Of a stretch of 64,000 nucleotides of DNA, positions 47,582-59,070 are shown piece after piece. The DNA lies in contig JAMAHW010000007.1 in NCBI GenBank assembly GCA_023627715.1, positions 310,001 to 374,000 of the forward strand, written 5' to 3'. A program made the translations under genes and the position numbers. Numbering within the stretch: the stretch's first letter is position 1; each line of letters starts with the position of its first letter. The notes under the pieces were generated by a model that worked only from the letters and a program-made list of their open reading frames with translations, did not search any database and was not told where the DNA came from. The DNA is from Periconia sp. R9002 (taxonomy: Eukaryota; Ascomycota; Dothideomycetes; Pleosporales; Periconiaceae).

Positions 47582-49924
47582 ATGCCTCCACAGAGTAGAA
47601 CCATACGCGACTTCTTCAAGCCTCTACCAAAGAGTTCCGAAGTAGCAAATAGCTCAGCAACTAGTCAATCAGGCATGCACACCCTGTATATTTTAGTATA
47701 TTTCTTGTTTGCCAGTCTGAACTAACTTGCCAGGAACTAGGCTCCAAGAATTCTTCGACGCTGCGAAAAGAACTCTCAAATTCTAGCAAAATACTCCGCG
47801 ACACCCCGCATTCCTCTAAGCAATCGTCGCCGAAACAGAACGATTCCCTAGTCACAGACGCGACCAACACCAACCCTCCACCGAATACCACGTCGAACAA
47901 CCCTTCCTTCACCACATCTCAGTCTTCGGCTCATTCGGGAAGCACAAGTAAACGTGTTGTTTCGAACGGAGAGGATGTAGTTCTCAACTCGGATTCCGAT
48001 TCCGATTCGCTGCCGGAACTGGATTGGAATATCTCCTCGAAACCCTCGAATGTACAGAAGCCCACGCCCATAGTAGACGAAAGTGGTTTACGGAAGCCAC
48101 CCGAGCAGAAGAAGAATGGGAAGGCTTTCATCGATTTTTTCCAGGATGCCCAGAGGATCGCCCGATCGGAGCGCCAAATTGCGGAAGTGAAGGCCGACTT
48201 GGACAAACCGGTAGTTGAAGAACCGCTGTCTACTCATTTTGACATCAACGAAGACACCCTTGGAAATATCATACGCGATGGTGATGATCCAAACAAGGCG
48301 AAGAGGCTACTTCATGCTATGCAGCGAACCAATGCCCTACAGACAGACTGTGTTTTCCACTTTTGGCGCAGAGATTGGGCAGACAATATCTTGACTAGCC
48401 GTCCATTTCCAATGGATTCACTCCCCAACCACCAATGGACATCAATATTTGAAGGTTTGCACCAATTGAAACCTCATAGTACACTTCATATTGACTAGGA
48501 TCAGAACCATCGAGCAGGAATCAAGCATTTGCTTCGGGGTTTGCCCTCCAGGTTTTCCGGATACAGCAACTCCCCATAGAGCTTGCTTCCTGGATGATTG
48601 ATCAAAGTAATCATCCGCTTTCCATATCTTTTGGCCTACAACTAATGACGTCAAGTATGTAAAGGGCATAATGAAGTGCTCAGTGACCGTTATTCGGAAA
48701 TTCTTGAGGTGAGTACTTCAAACTGGTGGTTGCTGATGGTCTGCTAATCAAGTGCAGTATCATCACAGTCACCTACAGACACTGTTGGACAAGACCAGAA
48801 TATCTACAATTTTCAATGACATTGGGGCAGACCCAGTCTCCCTTGACCAGCAGCAGTCAATTGCGCCTTCTTTTGAATTCGAAGATGGTACAGGTTTTCA
48901 TGCATTAGCCCTATCGTTGTGCTAACCAAATCAGGTGATAAATTACCCTTTCCAGATTCTGTCAATCAAATCTGCCGTTTGCTCCAAACGGCGGCTCGAT
49001 GGTAAGACGCTGGCGGTCTGGCCTTCACGAGACGTTGATTTCATTCGCTAATTATGTTAAAGCCTGAATCTTGATGCCAGCAGTCATAGCTTGTATATAC
49101 TGTTTCACTTGTGCATGGATGATAGTGTCGGTTCTGATGCCAGCACTCTAGCTGTTGTTCAACAAACCATAGAGAATATCATATGCAATGTATCCGACAA
49201 CCAGGACCTAGCGTCGATTGTGAGTCAATTCGTTCACGTGTGGGTGTTCCACTGTTAACATCTGCAACAGTTGAACAGCACAGTTCCCTCGTTTCTCGGA
49301 AGAGTTGATAATCCTGTTCTGCAGCGTCAACTGGTCGAGTCACTCCCAGCTATATCACCTCTGACAGCTTATTTACAACGACACTTTGCATTGTCTTTTC
49401 TTCTGCATCCGAAAACGATTGAAGCGCCACTTCAAGACCCTACAATACCGATTCTACTACAAGACTACCTTCAAAACTCGCCGCATTTCCTCATAAACAA
49501 AAGGACCGACTATACATATCTCGCGGCCCGCCTTACAATGCTAGATATCGCCATTGGCCCTGGACTGTCAAGCGTGCCATACCAACCTCTACTCAGCCTC
49601 CCACCATCCCCTATAGGCGAAGAAACGATGGTTCTCCCCACTCATCTGACCGGTGACGAAAAGACGTTCAACAGTCAGGTCGATGCTTTAGCACATCATA
49701 TTGAGCTCATTGGCAGTTCGATTGTAGAGTCGGGTGGTATCGTTGATCTGTCTCGGCTGCAAGCAAAGGATTGTAGCGAGAGAATCTATCACCGTCTTCA
49801 GAATGCGGTTCGCATCGGCGGTAAAAAGAAGTTTGACATTTTCGGGACAAACGAGGTAGACTTTGATCGCGCGGTATGGAAAGGGTTTGCGAAAATTTCT
49901 GCAAAGAAAAACGCGAAGGGATAA
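47582..49924 (+). CDS. Eight-exon orphan, possible genome-stability protein (Nse6/CANIN-like is a guess)
   Basis: ATG at 47582. Exons 2-8 are well fixed by phase: 47734-48454, 48499-48606, 48656-48708, 48758-48887, 48935-49001, 49063-49219 and 49271-49924, with introns of 44-61 nt. The end of exon 1 is uncertain (between about 47641 and 47695; GTAGCA at 47642 gives the right phase). The protein has about 650 residues. It starts MPPQSRTIRDFFKP, resembling a PCNA-interacting peptide with Ser in place of the key Gln. Residues about 25-150 are Ser/Asn/Pro-rich and disordered, with an acidic SDSDSD patch. From about 150 on it is helical without a catalytic motif, perhaps HEAT-like, and it ends Lys-rich (ISAKKNAKG). 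The layout recalls SMC5/6-associated Nse6/SLF2 (CANIN) proteins, but I could not confirm this and the function is unknown. Confidence 0.75.
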
Positions 49925-52900
49925 TCGGAGGGGGGTCAGCCCCACGATATGTCCATGTTTATGTTTTTCATGGTTCATCATGAATTCTTCTCCTGCTGTA
50001 TTAAGCAAGTCGTCTGTTGTAGTACAAGTATGTCACCTTGGCCTATCCATTCGAATGGTTCCATTGATCGGCGAATGTTCCGCGTGCTACATGTGTTTGT
50101 TTCCCACTGAGATCCCGTGGAACGATTGAATGTGTTCAAACATGTACGTGTTCCCCCAATAACCGCATGTAATGATCTCCGTCATTGGTGACACCGTTCT
50201 TAGACCCTCTTAATCGGAACTTATCAGTCACACCATCGGACATACACCCCACTTGTGTAGTTCTCATGATTTAACGGGACCGTGTACTGTGGGTGGTAAG
50301 GATAGGTTGCTAGTGGAAGTTATATGGCATGTGATCAGACATTCTGAACGGGACTTATTCCTTGTGTACTCTCATTATAGTATCATGTCAGTAGAGAGTG
50401 AGAAAAGAACGAGGAGAAGAGAAAGGAGAAACGTTCTTTCTTTTATTCCCTCATCTCGCCCTTTACTAGTCTCCTCTCCATCTCATGCTCGAAAAAAACA
50501 ACCCGACGACGACGCCAGTACGACAGAGTGCCCTGGCAGAAGGTTGTTCGTTTGGGAGGAATCGGTACGGTGCACATCGCGGAGCATAGGATATCTAATA
50601 ATTTGTGGGCATAATACAAAGGTTTTGCGAGCTTTCGTAGAAAGCAATACAGAACAAATGGGTAGAATCTATTCTATTGTGTTCCTCGAGTGATTAGAAT
50701 ATTCTTTACTTTTCTTCCGTCCTTCTTTCTGTTTCGTTGCAATTTTTCTCTTATTTCCTGTACGACAGTCAAGGGGACCAATTTCCAAATAGCAGTTCCG
50801 TAACGTTCATTCTATCTGTTCCTGCGAACCAGTACAAACACCATCCCCTTTCACGCAGATCCTAGTGTTGACAGCAGACATAAATGTCTATTTCTTCTTC
50901 CACATACGGATCAGCAGATCGAGATATACACCCACACCCACTCACCAAAAAAAAACAAAGCAAATAAGAAGTCGAACCAGCACATACACCCGCTACCTAA
51001 CGTTTCGGTGGTTCAAACCATCCACCTTCTTCTTCCTACTAATCTCTCGTCTTTCAAATTCCACCTTTTCTTTGTCTATGATAGGTAGGTCCCCTTCGAA
51101 CAGTCCCCCCCCCCCCTCAACAAAAAAGGAAAACTTGGATAAGTACAAAATACTCCACATACACCTCCTTCCTCCCTACCTACCTACCTACGATTAAAAA
51201 ACACGTAGATAGACGACTACCTAGCCAAAAAAAAAACAGCTTTCAAACTCATTTAGATTACGACATAGGATGTGGGATGGAATGGAATGGGGCTATCGCA
51301 GTTGTCCAAAATTAGGTGGGAGTTTGATTCAGTATATACATGTAGGCAGACGGAGGTTTTTGTTTGTTTGTAATGGACAGATGATATTTGCTTAATGGGG
51401 ATTTCGTTGTAGTTTAGAAGTTTAGAGGGGCTAGGTAGCGTAGTGTAGCGTAGGCTTCTCTTCTCTTCTCGCTTCGCTCGTCGCTTTTCGTGGATGGGTA
51501 AACGGTATAGTATGGTATGGTACGATGCAGACTTGATCCTTTTTTTTTGGTGAGTATTCTATATATCTATCCAACACCTGTCACCCTTTTTCTCGTAAGT
51601 TCTTTTTGAGATGGGTTTTTGGTTTTATTTTGATCGAGGTGGAAGGGATGCTTTTATAACGGTTTGGAAACGTGGAAATGCAAGATAAAAAGTACATAAA
51701 TAACAACTATCAGGTTCGAGGATAGGGTGGGTGGGTGGAATACTAGATCTATCGATATATAAGGAGAGAAGAACCATCTTTAAGAACTAGAAATCCCCAG
51801 GAGAGAGATATTGACCATGTATGTAGTTGCCGTTGATTTCCTGCTTCTTCTTCTTCCTCCTCTTCTTCTTGTTGCAGAGCGTGAAACGAAATCTAGCTTT
51901 TATATTGGTGGCTGGAGCACGAGGAGAAGGAGTTTTTTTTAGGAGTTCTAATGGATGGAATATGTACATGGAAGAGATATGTGGAAGATTTGGACTTAAC
52001 GGGTTGAAGTTATACTTGTGGAATCAATGCATCCAGATCACAATAATATAGAAGTAACGTGTTACTCTCCTCTAACACTATCATTATTTTTTTAGTAAAT
52101 CGGCGTACATTTACCATACTAGATCCTTTACTCGTGATAACCTGTTCATATAACTACTCGACGTTGAGTTCGACTTATTTTTGCACATGCGCGAGCGAGA
52201 GTCCCACATGGCGGTCACCAACACTGTACAGCATCTACCGGACATCCATCAAAGCAGCCCACCAAAGGCGTGCTAAAAGATCTAATGACTGAGACCATCG
52301 GCCCGCCGCCGCGAGCGCGCACAGGGCAACACTTGCGTGAGAAAAAATGCAGTTGGAGAAGGAAGCCAACAGGCACCGCTGCATTCCCGCCTCATTCGTT
52401 CAAAAGACGCAATTTTTTCTTCTGGGTTGTTGCTTCGCTCCAGCCCCCCCCCCCCCCGCGTAAGATGTCGAATACAGTACCTAACGCATTATTTTGCTAT
52501 ACGAAGCGGGTCAGGGGGATCGGCAGGGACATCTTTCTCTTTCCTCTTTCCCATGAAGGAAACGAACGCACGAGAGGGGGTGAAGGGGGATGAAGCACCA
52601 AGTCTCTCTCTCTGCTGCAGAACAACAACCCGCTCAATTTCCATTCACGGACGAAATTCTGCCGCAACCGCTTTTAGTCACCTTTCAGGCTTCGGAGAGG
52701 GTAAGTTAGCGGAAGCGAGCCTGAGCAAGCAAGCTGCAAGAGGTGAAATTGGCGACCCGCAGGGGGCAAGAAAAAAATACTAAGCTGATAGGACGACGGC
52801 GGGCGGCGGACGCAACCGGTTCGTGGGTACAGTACAGTAGGTACAGTACATGTCAGTTTCCGCTTGTTGTTCAAGGTTCCCTGCCTCTCGAGAGAGTGTC

Positions 52901-54764
52901 TCCCCACTTGGCGAAGAGGGGGCCACGTTTAGTCTGATTCCGTCGAGTCCCGTTAAGGCGCTATGGTTGATGGCTTGCGACTACCGGATCGAGAGGGTTT
53001 TTGTATATGGTTGGGGGTTTGTATTTCGTGGTGAGGAGTGTATGGATGGAGAGATGATGGGTGTTTGAGATGAATTAGGTCATGGTATCTTCTATGTAGA
53101 GTGAAGAAGAGAAAGTCCTACACCCACACACAAACTATTTTGCATGGTACATAGGTATTGCGCGTCGCGTTAACCGCCTCCACTCCCCCATGCGTGGGAT
53201 TGATTGGAAAAATGGAACGCAAAGGCGAGACAAAAACTCAAATGCTCCTACGGAGGAGCAGCGGCGGCGGACTGCAGCCAGCCAAGTACCATACCGTGAT
53301 TTGTGATGCGGTTGATGGGTTCGTCATGGTTTAATAATTGAGACCAAAAACACACGCACGCACGCATGCAAATGCACGCACGCACTAGACGCTGGCCATC
53401 AATCGTTATCTGGATTCTGCCGGTACTAAAGTAAATGGTGTTCACCGACTATGTATGGACGCAGAGTCTCGCTCGCTAACGGGAGAGTCCTAAAGGGGCT
53501 ACCATTTACCAGCACCTTGGGGAAAAGGGTCCTCGGTCAAAAGAATGACCCGGATAGCGTATGTACATGTTTTTTCTTGGTCTCACTCTCTCCTTGATGG
53601 CCAGCCAGTCTGGATGGTGCTCAACCAACGATTGGGGGCCTGTCCACCTCGTAACGCTCTCTCCCTCCTTTCTCCAAGCCCGCCATCGGACATTAAGCAT
53701 ATGCAGTCCGGGAATTGGCATGCATTGAACGCGAGATACCTACAGTACATACATACATGGAGTTACTGCACGTGATATGAGCAGTCATCTGCCTGAGCCC
53801 CCCATGTTGAGGTCTACCATGGTCGATGAGAGTAGCCGTCGTGCAGATTGCGCTACACCGTGACACACACACACAGTCTTTTACACCAGAAAGTTTTGCT
53901 GTTGCTTGCGTGACACAACATCAATGGGGGTTGTTAGATAAACTGCATTGCTGTACGGTACAGTAGACACGACTCGAGTCGAGGATGATGAATGAATGGG
54001 TCCGGTAGGTGGATATGGGAAACCAGTTCCGGCACCAAATTGCCTCTGCCTGACGTTGCGGGCTGCCCCCCTGGCCCTGCCCTACCTGCCGGCGCCTGGA
54101 AGCAGGGATCCGATGGACTGCATGTTTTGGTGAGGCACGCGGGAACGCTAGTGCTTGTTGGTTTCTCTGGTCTCTTCTCTAGTCCATGGATAGACTGGCC
54201 GCGATGCTTGTCGATGCTTTTGCCGTCGCTAGAGTCATGTCATGTATGCCGTTCGCTGAGGCCGCTCGCTCGCTCTGACCTGGCTTGGCTTGGCCCAAAG
54301 AAATTGAAAACGATTTCAGTACCTAATGGCCGGGAGCAGTGCCTGCGTCGTCAAACGAACGTTAGTGAGAACAAAATAATAGAGGATGCTGCTTGGGGAA
54401 ATGGTTTTCCTAATCTGTGATGATATTGATATATATTGCTTCTATGGATTTTAGAGAACGCTAAATGGCAAAATTCAGTTACAGAGAAGATATGCAAGAA
54501 AAAAAGGTCCATCAGCACCGCTGATAGACTTCGGCCCTCTGCCATTACCACTACTACCACGCCAACAGGAAGCAAAGGGTCGCACGTTGTGGGAAAGCAA
54601 AGTCGTTCGGATAGATTTATCACGCTGTCAATATCACCACCACCCAGACCTCGCAAAACCCACGGCGCAAACCTTGCCATTGTCTTAACTTTTCCTTTTT
54701 TTTTTCGTTTTCTCTTCACGCTGTCTTTCTTTTCTTCAGGTTCCACGTCAAAACCACCCGTTCT
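49925..54764. other. Second long gene-free stretch (convergent)
   Basis: 4.8 kb between the orphan's stop (plus) and the tetraspanin's stop (minus). It is rich in homopolymer tracts: a C run at 51106-51117, a C run near 52445-52458, and A or T runs near 50950, 51225, 51540 and 54700. There are purine and pyrimidine runs (50396-50435) and TACC/GTAC repeats. Open frames up to about 150 codons exist but carry no domains and are biased by the tracts. A long 3' region, non-coding transcripts or old repeats are all possible. Confidence 0.45.
53351..53386. repeat. ACGC microsatellite
   Basis: Tandem CACG/ACGC units interrupted once by ATGCAAATGC. It is a simple-sequence repeat in non-coding DNA. 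Confidence 0.8.
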
Positions 54765-55693
54765 TTACAATCCTCCAAGGCCGTTCTTCTCGTCAATGTG
54801 CCTGTAGCGCTCCTGCTCTTGCCTGTACTTGAGAACCATTGCGACGCAAAGCACGAGAAGAGTGTCGACACCCACAATGCCAAAAGCAGCCGTGAAGATG
54901 AGATCGAGATATCGGTTGGATGCGGAAGAAACTGGGCCAATACAGCCACCCTTTTGTGCGGCTACCAGAGAGTTGATGCAGGTGGTGTCTTGTCGGAAGG
55001 GAGGTGAGGTCGAGTTGAAGTAGCCACAGCAGTTAAACTATGGTCGTGTCAGCAGGAAGAGAGATCCGGCCCTGGGTGGGTGCCGGAATAGGAAGACTAT
55101 TTCTGCACGTACCTTCTGCTGCAAGAGACTTTGAACCAGAGGGGTTTCTCTGTCCCAGATATGGCTGAGACCAGTCCTGGTTTGCAACGTCTCTACCCAA
55201 ACAGCGAGACCCAGACCAAGCGTGAAGATTGCGCAGAAGACGACGAGCCAGCCCTGGGCGCGCAGCCACCCTCGATTGGTTGGCAGGAAAAGGCCGGGTA
55301 GCGAGAGAAGAAAGGTCACGAAGATGAAGATGGCATTTACCACGCCCGCTGTTGCGCAAAGTTAGCCTTGGTTTCGGTTCCATTGCATGTCTTCGCCATG
55401 CGTAGGCACAAATGCAGCCACAGTAGCGCCAATATACCGACTCTCTACCAATCTTTCGTGATGTGCATCTGCCTTGCCTTCCCTGCACTCCCTCTCCTCC
55501 TCTTTCTAGATTGGGATTTGATCGTACCTGTCAAAGGACACTGGCCGAGCAGAATGTTTTGGATGACATTCTCAACGGTCGGAGTCTCGCGCATGCGCTG
55601 CTCCGAGGTGAGAGTGAAGCCTAGCAACAACCCTCCGCATCCTGCGAAGATGAAGTCCAGCCCCACGAAGATCATCATCAGTTTGGTCGGCAT
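54765..55693 (-). CDS. PLS1: Tetraspanin, PLS1 type, three exons
   Basis: Exons 55528-55693, 55113-55348 and 54765-55037 give 224 residues, the usual PLS1 size. Junctions: donor GTACGA with acceptor CAACAG (phase 1), and donor GTACGT with acceptor CATAG (phase 0). Four membrane helices are visible: about residues 4-26, 57-79, 88-110 and 178-203. The large outer loop begins FNCCGYFNST with the CCG signature (137-139) and has further Cys at 154 and 166, as in PLS1 proteins of filamentous fungi. The short C-tail is charged. In several plant pathogens PLS1 is needed for appressorium-mediated penetration, and in others for ascospore germination. It acts at the plasma membrane as an organiser of other proteins. 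The gene diverges from MCM1 across a long, repeat-rich region. Confidence 0.92.
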
Positions 55694-56277
55694 GGTGGCG
55701 GTTGATCAGTGAAATATCGCAACAAGAAAAAAAAAATGAGTTGGTAGCAGTTGGCGCTTCGTCTACGAAGGATATCACTGGAGCACGCAGGACTGAAAGA
55801 AGGTAAATCGAGCGCAGAGCCGGCCGGCGTGCTCTCGCAACAAGGTGAAGTGTATTATTAAATGGTAGGTGGTGAAGAAGAGAAAGGAAAAGCTGAGCAG
55901 CACCAGCAGCAACAGCAGCAGCGGGAGAGAATGGAAGAAGGCGAGAATGCGTAGGGGAGAGGGATTCTACAGCAAGAGGCGGCTCGAGCATTAAGAGGCG
56001 CTGGACGGAAGCGTAACAGGTGGGCGAAGGCGAGGCGTGGGAGGTTTCGAGTGGTTTCAAGGTAGGCGCGTGGGCGAATCACATCACGGCGAGCCAGTAC
56101 ATGGCGCCAGAACGGGCGGTTGCAAGGCTGTGGTCGACACAATCATTCGATGTCCAAACGTCTGCGTTTTGAGGTTTGTCGGTGTTGGAGAATGTGATGA
56201 TGAAGGGCAGAGAATACCTATGGATGGATGGCCGCCAAGGGAGGGAGAGAGATGCATGGGAGACGGTGATGCAGTCA

Positions 56278-56331
56278 GAGTACCGCGTACCGTGTAGTTA
56301 GCGCAGTTGGCAGTACGGTACGGTACGGTAC
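56278..56331. repeat. GTAC/TACGG tandem cluster
   Basis: Contains AGTACCGCGTACCGTG and a tandem run of TACGG units (GTACGGTACGGTACGGTACA). GTAC is self-complementary, so each copy is a small palindrome. Related copies lie elsewhere in the flanking intergenic DNA. Confidence 0.7.
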
Positions 56332-57645
56332 ATGATTAGGTAGATGTATGTATGTACCTAGGCTGCAGCACAGATACATATGCAGGTGGTTTGAATGTCA
56401 CGAGCCACGAGCCCCCAATTGCTGGTATCTAGTTAATAGTGAAGTGTACGTTAGTTACGGTACATGGCTATCAATGTCGTTGAGCAGGGCCGGCGGACAC
56501 AGCGGCGGTGAGTTGGAGCAGCCAGGGCCCAGATTATCTTGGGCCAGCCACCTGTGGATGCACGGGAAACGCTAGACCCAAGACAGAAGGCGGTAGATGC
56601 GCACAGTCAGCGGCCTTTATAGCGCGCCCCACAATAGGCCTGGCTATTGGACAGGCATTGAAGGGGAGCTTGAGAGCATCGTGATTACCCGTTTGAGCGT
56701 TTAGAGGAGCATCACATCATGAATCCAGAGAGAGAGAGAGGAAGCCAGCCAACACCCACGGCCACAGGGAGGAGGAGGAGTAGAAGGGGAGCGGTCGACG
56801 AGACACGAGTGATGGCGTCCTTGATCGAGCCCTGTCCCACCGTGCCCATGGTAGTGTAGGTACTGTACTGGTAGGTGTCCATGAGGGAGGGAGATGGGTA
56901 CTGTAGCATTGCAGGGCCGGCGCGCGCCCGATCATCAGCTCGCTGGGGTGGGCTCACGTCCCCTCGCACCCCTCCACCCCCAAGCGCGGTCGCCCCCAGT
57001 CCACAGTTGACCAGCCGTGCTGGCTGCTGCTTGCTCGTCCAGTCCAGTGCCAGCCAGTGTCGAGTGTTGTCGCAAGAGAACAGACAGCGAGCCAGCGAGC
57101 GAGCGAGCGAGGGGAGGGTGCAAGGCCTGGCAAGGTGCGGACAGCGGGAAACATTAACTGCGGGTTGCCCGTTTCACTTTCCCCAATCTCTCCATCACTT
57201 TCCCTCTCTGAGACAGCTCTTTGCACCCGCCTGCACCACCACAACGTATCGCAGCCAACTACTTAGATACCATTGCCCTAAACCCGTTGCCTTGCGACCT
57301 GTCCCTTTGCCCAACCACAGCTCTCAGGCGCCGCGTCCACAGACCACTTTTACCCTACCTACCGTACGCTGAACTACTTACTGGAACGGTTTGTTCTAGT
57401 ACAGTAACAGTACGTATCTGCGACTACCTACATAGTAGGCAATTCCCTATTTCATTTGTCCCTAGTTCCTTCTTTCGGTCAGCTCTTTGGCTGCACTGGT
57501 TGCCCGTCCGCCCTTTTCACACACGTCCCCCCCCCCACCCATCCATCCACCTATCACCTGCCACGGCCACTCATCCCTCCCAAACGTTTGGACGCTGGTT
57601 GACCGTTTATTGTGTAAAGCACGCGTTTGTTGCGAGCGCAGTGCA

Positions 57646-57671
57646 GCACAGGACAGGACAGGACAGGACAG
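57646..57671. repeat. GGACA pentanucleotide repeat
   Basis: About five tandem ACAGG/GGACA units in the probable MCM1 leader. Confidence 0.85.
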
Positions 57672-57765
57672 TTAACGTGCAGTGCATTGAATCTCGCTGC
57701 AACGGCCGCGTCCCGACGCTCAGGTTGAAAAGTTACCTCTTCGGTCGTCGACATCAGCAGCTTAC

Positions 57766-57789
57766 CAGCAAGCAAGCAAGCAAGCAAGC
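57766..57789. repeat. AAGC tetranucleotide repeat
   Basis: Six tandem AGCA/AAGC units in the probable MCM1 leader. Confidence 0.85.
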
Positions 57790-58169
57790 GACGGTGTCTG
57801 ACGGTTATTTCGGTACGTCGTCCAAGCCCAGTCCGCCGCTTTCCCAAAGCACGCTAGGCCGGCCTTGGGTCCAGCCTGCCCCTTCCCCAGCCGCTCTCCT
57901 GCCCCCGAGTCCCATTGGCCAAGGCCCAGCATCGAGCCCGCCGCCGGCCGCGCTGTGCGACGTGCTCATTCCTTGCTTGCTTTGTCAAAAGGGTTCAGTG
58001 CAGCCCCCCTCCCCTCCCCCCCCGACCAACTCTTTTCATTCCAAGCGCGTCTGCTTTTCCTCTTTCATCCGCCCCGATCTAACCATACACAGCCTTGTAA
58101 CTCTCCACACCACAAGCTGTCGCCCACAAGCAGTTAGCCCACCACCTCACAACTGCGCGTCCAACCACA

Positions 58170-59070
58170 ATGGCCTCTGAAATCACCGACCACGACCAGA
58201 ACGCGTCGCCCTCTGTTCACGACGACGGCTCTGGTAACAATGGTGCCCTCGTTGCAGGCGACGCAAACCGCGGCACCAAACGCCAGCGCCCGGCCGCCGA
58301 CGACGATGACGACGACGACGACAAGCCCGGCCGCGAGCGCAGGAAGATTGAAATCAAATTCATTCAAGATAAGTCGCGCAGGCACATCACCTTCTCCAAG
58401 CGCAAAGCCGGCATCATGAAAAAGGTGCGTCCCCTTCCCTCCCCTCGCCAGGTGCAGCCACTCGCCGCATCCTGCACTGCTTTGCAGACCGGCAGCATCC
58501 CAGTCGTAACCCGCCTCGCCGTTTGACCGCGTCGCATCAGAAACAAAACACGCTCCAGCAGTGTGTGTTCCTCGCTAACCACGCCCATCGCAGGCCTACG
58601 AACTGTCTGTTCTGACGGGCACCCAAGTTCTTCTCCTCGTCGTCTCCGAGACGGGTCTTGTCTACACCTTCACCACACCCAAGCTGCAACCGCTTGTGAC
58701 AAAACCCGAAGGCAAGAACCTCATCCAGGTAGGTTCTCCATGAAATGCACTCCACCATGACCATGTTGCTGACGCGCCCCAGGCTTGCCTAAACGCTCCA
58801 GAGCCCTCCTCCGACAATGGCAACGGCGTCGACGGTGACAACGGCGGCGAGTCCCCCGAAGACAGCCACGCCCACATGCCTACACAGCCTCGAGGAATGC
58901 CTCCTGCTCAAGGCATGCCCCAGGCATATATGACTCCTGAAGCTGCTCTGCAATACCAGCAATACTTGAACCAAACGCAACAGCCTACGAGTCAATACCC
59001 AGGAATGCCGCAAGGCGGTATGCCTCGCCACCCCGCCCAGCACTACCCGCAGGATCAGAAGCTGAGCTAA
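58170..59070 (+). CDS. MCM1: MADS-box transcription factor Mcm1 (SRF type), three exons
   Basis: Exons 58170-58424, 58594-58728 and 58783-59070 give 225 residues; both introns are phase 0 (donors GTGCGT and GTAGGT, acceptors CGCAG and CCCAG). The start context CACAATGG is strong. Residues about 54-115 form an SRF-type MADS box: GRERRKIEIKFI, HITFSKRKAGIMKK, then AYELSVLTGTQVLLLVVSE after the first junction. The SAM-type extension follows (NLIQACLNAPEP). A run of eight Asp (44-51) precedes the DNA-binding domain. The C-terminal half is Gln/Pro/Met-rich (QYQQYLNQTQQ), a likely activation region. Mcm1 binds CC(A/T)6GG-like sites as a dimer and works with partners in cell-cycle, mating and metabolic gene control. 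The first intron (169 nt) is longer than others in the window. Confidence 0.95.

Larger units (their letters stand above)
55694..58169. other. Long divergent regulatory region PLS1 / MCM1
   Basis: 2.5 kb between two start codons. The MCM1 side (57000-58169) is C/T-rich and carries several microsatellites, which fits a long fungal 5' leader. The centre (56278-56900) holds clusters of GTAC-containing repeats. A frame open from 57221 to 58180 has no ATG, so it is not called as a gene. Confidence 0.5.

Noticed and set aside
50253..50693. 146-codon plus-strand frame
   Set aside because: Lies in purine/pyrimidine tracts, no domain, and no supportive start or splice context.
50971..51035. tRNA-like T-arm text (GGTTCAAACC)
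   Set aside because: No matching acceptor, D or anticodon stems could be drawn around it. I found no convincing tRNA or rRNA anywhere in the window.
57221..58180. Open frame of 319 codons on the plus strand before MCM1
   Set aside because: It starts at TTG, contains no ATG at all, is dominated by C/T-rich DNA and microsatellite translations, and runs past the MCM1 start in another frame. A leader is the better explanation.
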